A DNA stretch of 64,000 nucleotides from Aquanectria penicillioides (Eukaryota; Ascomycota; Sordariomycetes; Hypocreales; Nectriaceae), in NCBI GenBank assembly GCA_003415625.1, contig PYIU01000005.1, forward strand, positions 2,175,001-2,239,000, in the 5' to 3' direction. Position 1 is the stretch's first letter; each line of letters begins with the position of its first letter. Under the pieces are notes generated by a model, which ran no database searches, was not told the DNA's origin, and was given only the letters and a program-made list of their open reading frames with translations. Both the position numbers and the translations under genes were made by a program. Below are positions 45,368-56,563 of this stretch, piece after piece.

Positions 45368-48300
45368 CTACGCGGCCTCCTTCTTTTGCATAGGTTTAAT
45401 CTTGGCATACAACGATGTGTCGTAAAAGTTAAAGTTGGGATCAAGCTCGCAGAACGGGTGCTGTGAAAGAAGCACATCCGCTGTTGGGCGATCAAAGGGG
45501 TTCCTGTTCCCGCTGTCAGTCAACTGTTACGTAGCGCCAACTCATTGAGATAAACACAAAGGGTACTCACACTTGGAAGCAGTCCATCATGAACGCCACC
45601 GCCAAAGGTCCAAGCGTTCCCTGGATATCCTCGGGGATCGGTGGCGTCTCGCCATTGGCAATCTTGTAGATGGCTCCCACTGCCTCTTCCTTGGCCCACG
45701 GTCGTTTGCCTGCGAACATCTCCAAAACCACACACCCAAGACTCCAAATGTCTACCTTGGCACTGTATCCTTCGCCTTGCGACCGGATCACCTCCGGCGC
45801 CATCCAGAACACCGAACCTTGCATGTTGTTTGACTTGTCATTGCCGTAGATGTTGTCCGTCTTCTTCGAAATGCCAAAGTCGCTAATTTTGCAAGTGCCA
45901 TCCACATCGAGCAAGATGTTGTCTGCCTTCAAGTCTCGGTGTAGAATACCTTCCCGGTGCAAGTATGCCAACCCGGAGAGCGTTTGTCGGGTGAGAGACG
46001 ACACGATAGACTCCTCAAACTTGCCGTGCTTACGGAGGCACGATCCAATGCTACCACCAGAAATATACTCGAGGAAGATGCTGATGCTCGTCTCTTTGCG
46101 CTCGCAACCGAGATACTGCACAATGTTGACATGGTCCAGATGTTGCATGGTGTCGATTTCCTGGTCCAATCCCGCTACCAATTCCTTCATCTTCTGCTTG
46201 TCGCCGCCTGCAGCCTTGGGGTTGACTTCGACTTCCTTCACAGCCAAGAATTCTCCAGTCGTGGCATTCATACCTAGGTACACGCGACCATAGGTGCCCT
46301 TGCCAATGAGCTGACCCTTGAACCATCGGAACGTTGTCTGTCGTTTTGGGATCGTGTCTTGGGGGATTTGAGGCATGATCATGCTCCCACGTCGGTCCGG
46401 CCTGATCTGTACGATATTGGCATTGAACATCTTGGTGCTCTTTCGTCGCATGATGTTGCCTGATATCTGCCCCCTGGCTGAGATGTGCTAGCCATTCGCC
46501 TGTTGGCCTCGTGGGCGCCGCGTGCAACTTCACGGATCGATTTCATGCGCCCGAGACCGCCAGAACGACGCAGACTCCTCTGGGCCACTGAAGTAGGCCG
46601 CTCCAAAGCCTTGAGAGTCGACTCGTCAGAACCTAGAGTGTCATTTTCATTGTAAAGTGATGGCTGTCGGCTTGGTGGGATTGACATCGGAGGCACAGCT
46701 GCGGGCCTCTCAGTCAAAGAGACTGGCACTGGCTCAGAGGCTATCTTGGCCAAGCTCTCGGAACTCTCCTCTCCTTCAGCAATCGGCGAAGGGGGCATCT
46801 CTCCCTCTTCTAGAACAGGCTGATCGAGATCCAAGTTAGGGAAGAAGTCATCGAGGTTGTTGATAAGGGCATCAGTTGGAGGACGGTTAGCCCAAACATC
46901 CTTCTCAATGAACGACTTGCGTCGGCTGAGCTTGTTATCCTTGTCATCAGAATCCCACGTGTCGGAGCGAGGGGTGGAGGGAGGCTTTCGTGAGCTGCCT
47001 CCAGCATCCTCGTTGGACCCAGGTGTAATTGCACTTCCAAGTGACTGCGGCGACGTAAAGGATACCGACAGGTTCTTTTTGGATCGGGAAGTGTTCACTG
47101 TGAGACTTGGTCGCTTGTCATGACCATCTGCGCCACCGCCCCTGGCGTTCCCACCACCAGCGCCCTTGCCCTTGTTTCGACTGGCCAGTGGAATCGCGAA
47201 CAGTCCATCGTCCGAATCATCCCCGCTGTCGTCATCAGCCGGAGGTGCTGGCGCGGCCGGTTTCGAGAATTGCACGTCCGAGTCCTCAAAGTCCAGGTCT
47301 GGACCATACGACTTCTTGCGTTGCGGTTGTGGAGGGATTGATCCTCTCGACCTCGAAGAACTAGGGCTGATTTCGATGTCCGAGGGCGGTCGTGGAGCTG
47401 TTTGGTAACTCTTAGCTTCTGATACATTCACGTGCTTGTCGCTGGGCAACAAGGGCGTCCCGCCAGGCGAGTAGTCCGGCACGACGAACGGGAGATTGCC
47501 CTTACTCCATGTGAGAGAACGGGGCACCGTAGACGCCAAGTTCGGACTACCATGGCCAGTGCTGGGTCGAACGAAATCAACGCTAGATTTAACTGCCTTA
47601 CCTCTCTGCGAAGGGTGCTCACTTGAAGATCCTGGTCGCCCCATAGGCCGGCCAGGAGACACTCCTCGAGGGCCATTTGCCGTTGACTGTCCAATCGCAC
47701 CCAGGTTCCTGCCCATTCCCGCAAGCGCTGCTCCAATACCGAGCGTACCGACAGGCGGGCTTGATGATGGTTGGGCGAACTTGGGCTTCTTGCTCTTGTC
47801 CGCCATGTCGCCATCTCCAGACGATGTGGCAGGGTGTCTAGGGGTAGGATAGCCTTCGAGGCTGCTGCTCGAGGTTCGCATATTATGACCAGTCTTCTTA
47901 CTGAGCGAGTTAGCTTTGATCAAGGTCGCAGATGGATCGCTAGGTGGTGCTGGAGGACGCCGCTGCGGGAAAAGCTGATCCGGGCGCTTGTCCTCATATG
48001 GAGAGCCACGAGGTTGATCAAAATCAATAATCTTAGTGCCCATGATGCCTGGACCTATGGTGTCAGACGGGCTGCCTCTTGCTGCGGCCTGCTTTCGCTT
48101 CGCCAAGTAGTCACGTTGCTTTCTTTCCATCTCAGCTCGATATGTGCTGGCCTCTTGTGTAAGCGCCTTGTCGTCGATCTTGTCGTCTGTCAACGTGTTA
48201 GACCTAGAAGTGGGAGGCGAAGAGCTAGACCGTTGCCGGCTACTGTGCTTGGCATCTTCAGATGTGTCAGGGGTAAGATACCCGGGAGACAAGGATGCGG

Positions 48301-51250
48301 GTACGTTAGTGGGGGGAGAAAGGCTGCTAGTGATAGGAGGAATGCCTGGGGGGGTCACAAAGAATTTGAGGCTTCCCAAAGAATCTCCTTTTACCCGCTT
48401 ATGAGTGAGAAGCTTCTGGTCATCAAGAGGATCGGCATGGTCAAACTTGCCAACCTCTGTCAGGTACACCAGCGAATGCTCAAAGTCGGCCAACCCTAGA
48501 TGCTGGCAGACAGCTTGACGGACCTCAGCCGCCGTCTCTGCTTCCGTGATATCACACATTCGGAAGTTCCAGTAGTCCATGGTTGCCAGGACATACGTGC
48601 GCACGGGGTTTACTCTCTTTGGCCGCTGATGCGGTTGGTGGCCGTTTCTGTCTTCTGGACCCCAACTCGAACCAGGCCGGTCCAGGCTTGGATCGCTTCC
48701 ATTCGCACCCCTAACGCCCAGTCCCACGGGTTTCAAGATGTCAGGAGGGGATGTCGGCGAACCTTCCAAGTCATCAGGAGAAGGGTACGTTCCATCCTCC
48801 TTTTGCCGCTTCTTTCGAGAGAGAAAGCTAAGGAAGCTCTTCGAATCCTTAGCTGACGCAGGTGTCTCTGCCCCGGCTGATTTCTCGCCAGATTCAAGGG
48901 GAGAGCCCCTCGAGCGGATATCATGCGATCGGCTCCCGTGGACAATGTCACCGATATTCATACCACGATTCAGCATCGAAGCTGCATCGGATGGTATGCC
49001 AGATCCATAGATGGCAGCGTTGGAAGAGACTGAGTCCAGGCTGCTTCGAGATCGGTGGGCGATCTTTGTTGTTGTGCTGGGGGATGCGGACAGGACTGGT
49101 GTAGTCGAGGAAGAGAAGAGGGCTGGCGGAGCATGGGGACTACCGTTGGGACTCGCAGATCGGGCGGCTGCCCCGCGGAACGTACCGCCCTCTCCGGACT
49201 CGCTGGCATTGGGGCTATGCCGGCGAGCTGCGTCAGTGTCGACGTGCTTTAGCATATTTCGATGACCCGATTCAGTGCTGATGGGCATCGTCGTTGCTCT
49301 AGTCTGGGAGAATCGCCGACCACCAAAGCCTGGGGCTGGGGCAGTGAGGGGAGTCTATATCATGGTTAGCAATAAATGAGCAGGAACACACCCGGGGATC
49401 ACTGACGTTCGGAGAGTCCATGGGATCGGTTCCCGCGCTTGGCAAGCTGTTGGCATGTCCACCATTTATAGATTCTTTACGTGTGTGTGAGCTCGGGGTC
49501 TTTGAGGATTCAGCTGTTCGTCCAGTAACAATACTTCGAATAAGTCGACGCATGCGCTTTCCTTCGTCACGCTCTCGCAGTTGGTCCCACCCGGTTCCAC
49601 TGTTGGTACACTCTTGCGCTAGTTTGGGATATACTTGCTGGTGCATCATGCCAAAGTTTCCGCGGCCGCCGTGGCTGCTGCCCAGCTCTAGAAATTGGGC
49701 TCCGTGGAGGTTAAGGGACTTGAACGTTTCCTGCCAGTCTCGTGAGAACTGGTTCTTGGCCAGCCAAATCAGGACAGTATCCAAGGGCCATTGGGCAGCA
49801 ATTTCCGGGGGGATCGAGCTAGATGGGGTCGTGCTAGATGAGGTTTGGTTGGAGGCATTGGATATACCGCGAGTCTGGGCGCTGCTGTTCGGGTATAAGC
49901 GGTCTCTCGAGTTGGGATCGTCCATCGGTGTAGTCGTGTTGGTTTCGGTGCCACTCTGGGGCGTCATCACCGACCACGACGCCTGTGAGTTGGCGGTCAG
50001 GTTTGGATCTTCGGTTCCAAAGGCGGGAATACCCACGCCTTCTCCGTACGTATCGCCCTGCGGGATGTAGGTTGCGCTCATCTGGTCGCTGGGCGGGGGT
50101 GGGGAGGGATAGAAACAGTTTGCCCAGCGGCGATCTGAGCGTGCAACTTGGGATTGTACGGCTGATGTTGCCCAGGCGGCGGAGGCGGGATGTTGAAGCC
50201 CGGCCGTCCGTCATACATGCGGCCAAAGGTGCCGTGCCACGGTGGTTGTTGGCCGAGAGCGCTCCCTGGGGGCGGCCCGGGTGGTGGGGGGAGCATGACG
50301 CCTGGTGCAGAGGCGCCTGGAGCGGCGGGATATCGAGGCGGCGGCGGAGGAAAAGTCGTCATGTTGTTCATGGGCTGGGTCGAACTCGGAGCGCCCATCG
50401 GGAGAGGAGGTGGGGGGACCTGAAAAGGCCTCGAAGGATCGTTGGCCGGCACATGCCTCTGGTTCGTCGGGAACATGGTGGGCTGGGCGGGAGGCAACCC
50501 GCCTCGAGGGAAGGATTGAGCAGGATCGGGAGCAAAGGCGGGCGTCGACGAAGGCAAGGACGGCGAGTTGGATATCGAAGTCGATGGTGGTGACGATGGA
50601 GGAAGAAAGACGGGGTTGGCGGAGGAGGTCCGGGGACGGGAGCTCGAGACTGAAGAAGGGACGGGGAGGAAGTGAGCGGACGCCGCGTTGGCGTCGGTGG
50701 TGTTCTTGGCCTTGTACTTGGCGGAACTGGTTGGCAGGGGCAGGGTAGACGACGAGCTCAAGGACCGGGGGGCTGGAGGTAGTGCAGGCCTTGCGGATGC
50801 TGCTGACACAGGCGCTGGTGCTGGCGCTGGGACCGGGGACGAAGCGGTTGTGGAGGAAAAGAAATCATGAAGGCGCGGCCGTGAGTAGGACTGGAGACGA
50901 GCTTTGGCTTGGGCCTGAGCGTGAGTCTGCGCCGGGACTTGTGCCTGATTCCGGGCCTGGGGCGGCTGTGGTTGGCGGTAATTGGCAGAGGTAGAGGCGA
51001 AGGCGGACGAGGCAGAGGCTGGTGACGACGGCAACGGCGACGGCAACGGCGACGACTGCGACGACACAGAGGAAGCCAAGGAGGATGCAGGCGCAGGCGC
51101 AGGCGCAGGCGTAGCCGTAGGCGCAGACGCAGCAGAAGGACGAGGAACTCGTCGCTGCGAGCTACGATCAGCGCCAGGCCCCGTCCTCATGGCCTGGGCT
51201 GGCTGCAGTGGAGTAACATGGCGTGGAGAGGCGGTGGGTCGAGTCGACAT
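45368..51250 (-). CDS. BCK1: MAP kinase kinase kinase Bck1 (cell wall integrity); two frame breaks
   Basis: Top kinase of the cell-wall-integrity MAPK cascade, acting below protein kinase C. Exons 51250-49407, 49354-45571, 45503-45368; introns 49355-49406 (GTCAGT...GCTAAC...ATATAG) and 45504-45570 (GTGAGT...TTGACTGAC...ACAG). About 1921 aa once two single bases are restored; the exon sum then divides by three. Order: Pro/Ala/Ser-rich N-terminus; SAM-like domain ~485-580 (WPLDTVLIWLAKNQFSRDWQ); Ras-binding-like domain ~866-957 (TYVLATMDYWNFRMCDIT); long disordered linker; kinase ~1624-1895 with GKGTYGRV, AVKEVE, HRDLKADN, DFG and WMAPE. The C-terminus is CFQVNPFDRPTADVLLSQHP... across the last intron. 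Break 1: C-run at 50095-50104, before SDQMSATYIPQG. Break 2: GG for GGG (46459-46460), between GGRYQ and GNIMRRKSTKMFN. Both fit shortened homopolymers. Confidence 0.93.
51062..51134 (-). repeat. Coding (GCAGGC)n-type repeat in BCK1 N-terminus
   Basis: Degenerate hexanucleotide repeat encoding alternating Ala-Pro (APAPAPAP) in the disordered N-terminal part of BCK1. Confidence 0.7.
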
Positions 51251-53229
51251 GGGCCAGGGTCCAAGGTCGCAAGGTCGCGTTGCAGACGGAGCACGGGTGT
51301 ACTCCGTACTTTTTTGGTGGTTAGGTGCTTATCGACAGAGCAAAAGGGCGGACGAGACGGCGGTTGGTGGTGTTTGGGCCTGGTCCCACACTGCCGCTGC
51401 AGCGCTCACCCACAGGCAGCGCTTCACTTTTGCGCTACGCTGTTCCAGGCTGGCTGAGGGACGCCGGACGCTACGACATGTAGGGGATGGATATGTACGA
51501 GGTACCTCAAACGCACGAGATGGGTGTGCTGCGTCGTCCAGTGGTGCTGTAGTGCCCTCCAGCGGCTGGCGCTTAGCAGCTTCAAATGCTGTGCGATGGT
51601 GTGCAGGAGTAGCAGCGGCGTCCGAGCCTGGCGAATCGGGTCTTCCTCGTTGTCGCCTGGAGCGCAGCGTCTGTGACTATCTGCGCGTTGTGCACGTCAA
51701 AGGATGCCCCGGTGTGCGTCCGCGGGGGACCTGTGTGGTGGGCTTCTCCCGCTTCGTTGTTTGTTTTTCTCAGCTTGCTCCGGCCTGATGAGCGTGGTTG
51801 GCAGTGCCGAGTGAGGCGGCAGGAAATGCAAAATGCAAGCACCTCCTCTGTCGCGATGCTGTCCAGAGTACTCCGTATCCTGGCTGAGCCTGTCTGCGCC
51901 TACGGTTGGGTAGCCAAGGGGTTGTTCAGGCGATCAACTGACGGGGATGTGCCAACCGACCAGGACGCAGTATCTCAGACTGGCAGCCGCGGGAGCCAGT
52001 GCGCATGGGTCGGAGTGTGAACCCTGGTCGTCCAGTCGACGGATCTAGGCCTGGGCAAAGACGAGGGACAAAGAAATACGAGAGCGTAATCACAATTTAA
52101 CACCTTCACGAGGTGTTGACTCTGGCAATTTCGCATTGCAAGGGGTCCGATAAGAGAGAAGGAAAGAGACAAAGAGGTAGCATGAGACTCTAGCAGGCGG
52201 AGGTGAGGAGAAGACGACGATGCTCCAGAGTCAGATGGCGAGGCTGATTCTGGCTCCGCACAGCCAAGAGGCATCGTATCGTCAAACTCACTTTCCACTC
52301 TTTGACCCAAGGGCACAGTAGAGGGTCTGGATCGAGTGGCGCGGCACTAGAGACACAAAAAACATGGCGCAAGCGAAACGGCGCTACCGTTGACCAAATG
52401 ACCAAAACTAGACATCCGAGCCTGATGTCGAGGCTCTCTTTGCTTGGCGCTGACGTGCCTGACAGCTTGACGAGTTTCGAAAAATTGCTGCAACCTGCTA
52501 ACCAGATTGATGTGTCCGCCATATAATAGCGTCGACAACGGTCGACGTCAGTTTATCAGTATGCCTTTCAATTTCTCATAGCCTGGCCTATTCGTTTGCT
52601 CGGTGCTCCATCCTGAGGGCACGTTGCGTCATTATGATTGAACCTGATGCGTCATGGTCATCTCGCTTTTCACGATGATAAATTTCAGGGTCGTGTAACT
52701 CCATTGCCCCCTCTCATCAATATCATGATCTTGAAAAATGAATTCCCAAGACATCGGACAATCATGTCAAGGGCAGGGGTATCGTTCCTGCAGCGTGGCA
52801 TGTCCATTTTATCCATTTTACCCATTTTCAGATTCGGCTACTCATCCGATCGCTCGCTATCTCTTCTCGTTAGCAACCACCTCTCATCAACCATGATTGA
52901 CTTCTTTGTGGAAGAGTACACTACGGAAAGGCAGCATCACCTTTTCAACCTCACGTATTTTTACTGCATTTTTCTTACAATGCCACCAATTATGAACTTG
53001 CGAAAGCGGACACGAGCGGCATCTCCATTGACTGGTGTCAGCTTGTGTTGCAACCCTCCCACCATGATTTGGTCATCACCCCCGCGAAGTCTAGCCGACT
53101 TAGAATGCTAGTTATCAAGCAGAGTAGAGCTCATAGGACAGGTTTTTAAACAAGATGGCATCTTTTAAATTCCCATAGATCGTTTTGGTCATTTTCCACC
53201 GAAACCATGAACCTGTGCATGGCAGGAAA
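51251..53229. promoter_or_regulatory. BCK1 promoter/leader and gene-free DNA
   Basis: About 2 kb upstream of BCK1, GC-rich near the gene and increasingly AT-rich beyond 52530. The open frames here, including one of 157 codons at 52638-53111, have no family features and lie in mixed-composition DNA. No exon is supported. Confidence 0.4.
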
Positions 53230-54409
53230 ATGGTTTCTCTTCGTCGAGTCCAACCGCCACAAGGACGTTCTCCGTTCAAAGCTAATATATTTGCTCGTGC
53301 TGCAGCATTCATCCTATCCGTGTGCTATAATGAGTGCAACAAGAATGCAGTCTCTCCTCGCCAAGTCGGCGTCCCGTCTAGGGCTAGTCTAACATTTCGA
53401 TTCCAACACAGATACCAAATACCAAATTGCTCAGTTGGTTGGGAAGACCTCTGCGCTCTATAAATCAGGTTCTTCTTTCGTGAACGCATATAACACGTGC
53501 AACACTTGCATTGCCGCGAACGCTGATGGCAGTTCAAAGTCTACTGTTCAAGTTTATCTCACATCTGACTTTTCACATACATGGATTATTGTGATGACCA
53601 ACAATCCGCCGCTGTCCCAAGCCACAGTTCCCAAGAAACCGCAATCCCATCATCATCCAAAGGCAGTGACCACAAGCGCAGCCGGGGCAGGAATTATGAG
53701 TACACCCCCGGCCGTCACTACGAGTGCCATCGCAGTAAATGGTTGCGGCACAAAGTGCTCTACACTGATATATACGGATCCTCAGAACCAAGTACAAACC
53801 GTAACGATCCTACTCGGCAGCAATTTGCCTTCTGTAGTGCCTTCTGGTAAAACTTTGCCACTGCCATATTAGATCTAGGCTAACTAATTGGCCTAGGCAC
53901 GGCACCCACAACTCCGGCACATTCGCAGACCCACGATGGTATGTTTTGTTCGCTGGTATTTTAGCTACGCAGATAAGCAACATAAACCAAATCACTGTTC
54001 CGGGCCAGCCGTGATAGCCGGTTCAGTTGTTCCGTCAGTAGTTGTGTTGATAATGATCGTTGCCTTTGTGTTGATCTGGCGTCGGCGTCGGCGTCAGCGC
54101 TCGCAAAAGCCAGCAGTAAACGAACCAGAAGGTTTGAACAGGAAAGCATCAAGTTTCAAAAAGGCAGAACTTCGCTCTGAGGCAATGGCTCGAGGCCCAA
54201 CGTACGAGCTAGAGGATTCAGTCCCACCACCCACTGATGTGACGTCGACGATTGATGGGGCCAGTGAAGCCCAAGCGAATGAAGTAGCCGCACACGAAAT
54301 TTCAACACGGAGGGAAACATGGACTCGAATAGGGATAATGATTAATTTATGTGTGTCACATCTGGTCATGGAACCTCAGAGACGGCCCGAAGCAAGATTG
54401 GTTGGATAG
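53230..54409 (+). CDS. Cys-rich single-pass membrane protein, copy 1 (start and first intron unresolved)
   Basis: The 3' part reads well. Exon A from about 53412 to 53846; intron 53847-53896 (GTAAAA...GGCTAAC...CCTAG); exon B 53897-53938; intron 53939-54008 (GTATGT...GGCCAG); exon C 54009-54409. This gives an ectodomain (YQIAQLVGKTSALYKSGSSF, AYNTCNTCIAANADG), a Thr/Pro-rich stalk, one membrane span (GSVVPSVVVLIMIVAFVLIW), a stop-transfer RRRRRQR, and a cytosolic tail with ARGPTYELEDSVPPP and ANEVAAHEIST. An upstream exon with ILSVCYNECNKNAVSP (ATG at 53230) should come first. Its phase does not fit the acceptor at 53411, so one base is off or the splice is unusual. A Cys expected in the KTSALY motif is Tyr. 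No known function. It could be intact with errors, or decaying. Its relative lies 1-2 kb downstream. Confidence 0.5.
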
Positions 54410-55114
54410 GCGCTAAGCGATCATTTGAACTCTTGGACCTGTACGTAGTAGTACGCGTGTCAATAAATGGGGGCGCATGTGGCTGGCAAAATTAGTTGTG
54501 TCTGGTCCACGGGCGCAATTTTGATGATGTTCATTTGCATGTCCCCAGACAGATACCCTGCAGTCAGCACCTTGAATTCTAAACAATTATTCTAATTCCA
54601 CAGCTAGGTTATCCCTTGACCCTTGACTGGGTACTCCCGGGTCCACATTGGGAAGATGGTTGAACCGTAGCTCCCATCCTGGACTTCTGCTCTGGCTTGG
54701 TTCTTCTGGCGGTCAAATATTCCATGTGTCAAACCTCAAGCGTAGTGCTAGATGACAGCTAGTTCCGAATGCCGATGCCAACACTTGGCTGCAGGGCCCT
54801 GTTTTGTTTTCTTTCCGGCCAGAAGGCACCTACTACAGTACCTATACGAGCATATGCATTGTTGCACTCTGAACCCGCCTTTTCATTTGTTGGTGATCAT
54901 ATACACTGCTTGCCAAACGGGATCAAGCAGGGAGGCTTTTAGTTAGAAGGTCGCTGCAGAGGATGTAGCCAGCCACCACAATCTCACTGGGTATTTGGCT
55001 GAGCTAAGTCAGACATGCAGAGGAGGACAGGAATAACTTTACCTAAGAAGGGAGTACATATATGAGGTCTTGCCTCGCATCACAGTTGTGGCGTAGCATT
55101 CGAATACTTCCGAG
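54410..55114. other. Spacer between the tandem membrane-protein copies
   Basis: About 0.7 kb separating the two related copies. It contains no recognisable exon and should hold the copy 1 3' end and the copy 2 promoter. Confidence 0.4.
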
Positions 55115-56165
55115 ATGGCCTCGCCGGGCCGACTTCAAGAGCGCCAAAAACCCAGGGCTTGGCTGGGTTTTCCGGGCGTACCTCATCTCCCAGTCGTCGA
55201 ATCGAGGCCGCGACGCTCTCAGCAGCATGCTACGATGATTGCAGCAAGCGCACAAATGTCTTGGGTCTCATGCCCTCTGGCTAAACACCATTTATATCAA
55301 GATACCGTGTACCAAATTACTGATGCCATGGGAAAGACCCCAGCTTTATGCGCACATGGATCGAGCTTATGCAGACCTACGATATATGTTCAACTTATAT
55401 CGAGAAGAATTCCGATAACACCAAGAGCACCAAAGAAATTCTAGACCTAGACTTTCGGCAATTCATCGATTACTGTGCCGAGGCCGCCCTCCCGACTGGT
55501 AGTGGTCCTGCCAACACTAAATATTCAGCCTCGACTTTCACAGACTGGCAAAGCACTGTGCATACAGAAACGATTAAAATAGCACAAATTACAGCCTCAG
55601 GGTCTCAAAAGAAATTCGATTCCCTACTTTCTAATTATTTAGCTAACGAATTCAACCAGCCCCATTGTCGACCACTCTCAAGCTGAATAGTCCCTCACCG
55701 ACGACGCGTTCCTCGACGAATTTGCCAACGCAATCTGGTATGACGACCTCTCCAGAGTTCATACCATTTAGCTGAGGCATCTAGATCACTCGACATCCTC
55801 GCCGGTTAGCCCGATCGTTGGGGGGGGGGGGGGGGGGGGGGTTGTCGCGTTCGTGGCATTGCTCCTTATAGTTACTTAGTGAACTATTTTTTTGGCGCTG
55901 CAGACGTTTAAGGAGGTTCGCCAAAATTTAAGAAGGTTATGTTAGCCTGGGTTATGATAAGCCAATATATGAAAAGGCCCAACTTCACTTTGACTGCATC
56001 CCTCATTCTACATATATATTGGGTGGTTCAACTCTACTGTAAGCCGCTACCAGTACCAGGACCGAGGGCTCGATCACTTTCGAAGTACCAGCGAATGAAA
56101 TACCTGCACAGGAGATGTCCACTGAAGAAAATCAACACCCAAGAGACGCAACACCCCATTCGTAG
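55115..56165 (+). pseudogene. Cys-rich single-pass membrane protein, copy 2 (broken)
   Basis: Pieces matching copy 1 occur in the same order but in shifting frames. They are ATLSAACYDDCSKRTN (55212-55256), DTVYQITDAMGKTPALCAHGSS (from 55302), MQTYDICSTYIEKNSDNTK and FRQFIDYC (frame of 55348). A hydrophobic VVAFVALLLIV (55842 on) follows, preceded by an in-frame poly-Gly encoded by G22. The tail FEVPANEIPAQEMSTEEN ends at TAG 56163-56165. The shift between GSS and MQTYDIC is repaired by one T (TTT for TT at 55367-55368), like the other homopolymer breaks here. The phase misfit between the first two pieces is the same as in copy 1. Several joints lack good splice sites, and in-frame stops lie between the TM piece and the tail. 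I call it a pseudogene, but a functional gene with several base errors remains possible. Confidence 0.45.
55820..55841 (+). repeat. G22 homopolymer
   Basis: Twenty-two G in a row. In the frame of the following hydrophobic segment it reads as seven Gly codons plus the first base of GTT. The run length is doubtful in any sequencing technology. Confidence 0.85.
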
Positions 56166-56563
56166 TTACATGTGGACATTTTGCCCATATCAATAGCTGA
56201 ATGGGGAAAAAAGGAAGGGTTTAAACCAGGAAGGGTGCCGTCAATCAGTGGGTCAAAATCGTGGAGATCAGTCGGGGCGGGAGGTGCATGGTGCTTCTGG
56301 AGAACCCTCTCGGTACATCCAAGTATGTCAAATATCACTGACTGTGGTCGGCCCTATTATGATATGAAACTAGAAATGAAGTACGTAAAGCAATATGAGT
56401 TTGATTTGACGCTCATAAACCCCAATGGACATGGTGTTAATCTAAAATAAACCCCAACTCCGATTCGTATCGAAATGCAACTTGACCTAATCAACGAATC
56501 CAAAATGGTGAAAAGTGTGAGGGAAAAAGGGAAGAAGAAAAGGATGTACAGAGAAAGAAACGA
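56166..56563. other. Convergent intergenic gap
   Basis: About 400 bp between the tail of copy 2 and the GH5 stop; AT-rich. No coding signal of its own. Confidence 0.4.

Noticed and set aside
47771..48499. 242-codon plus-strand frame inside BCK1
   Set aside because: Antisense shadow of the disordered BCK1 linker, with no family features.
52638..53111. 157-codon plus-strand frame between BCK1 and the tandem membrane genes
   Set aside because: No recognisable domain, no consistent codon pattern and no splice structure; too weak to list as a gene.
53939..53972. 34-nt version of the last intron in copy 1 of the tandem pair
   Set aside because: In phase, but the 70-nt alternative ending GGCCAG is of normal length and leads directly into the membrane segment.
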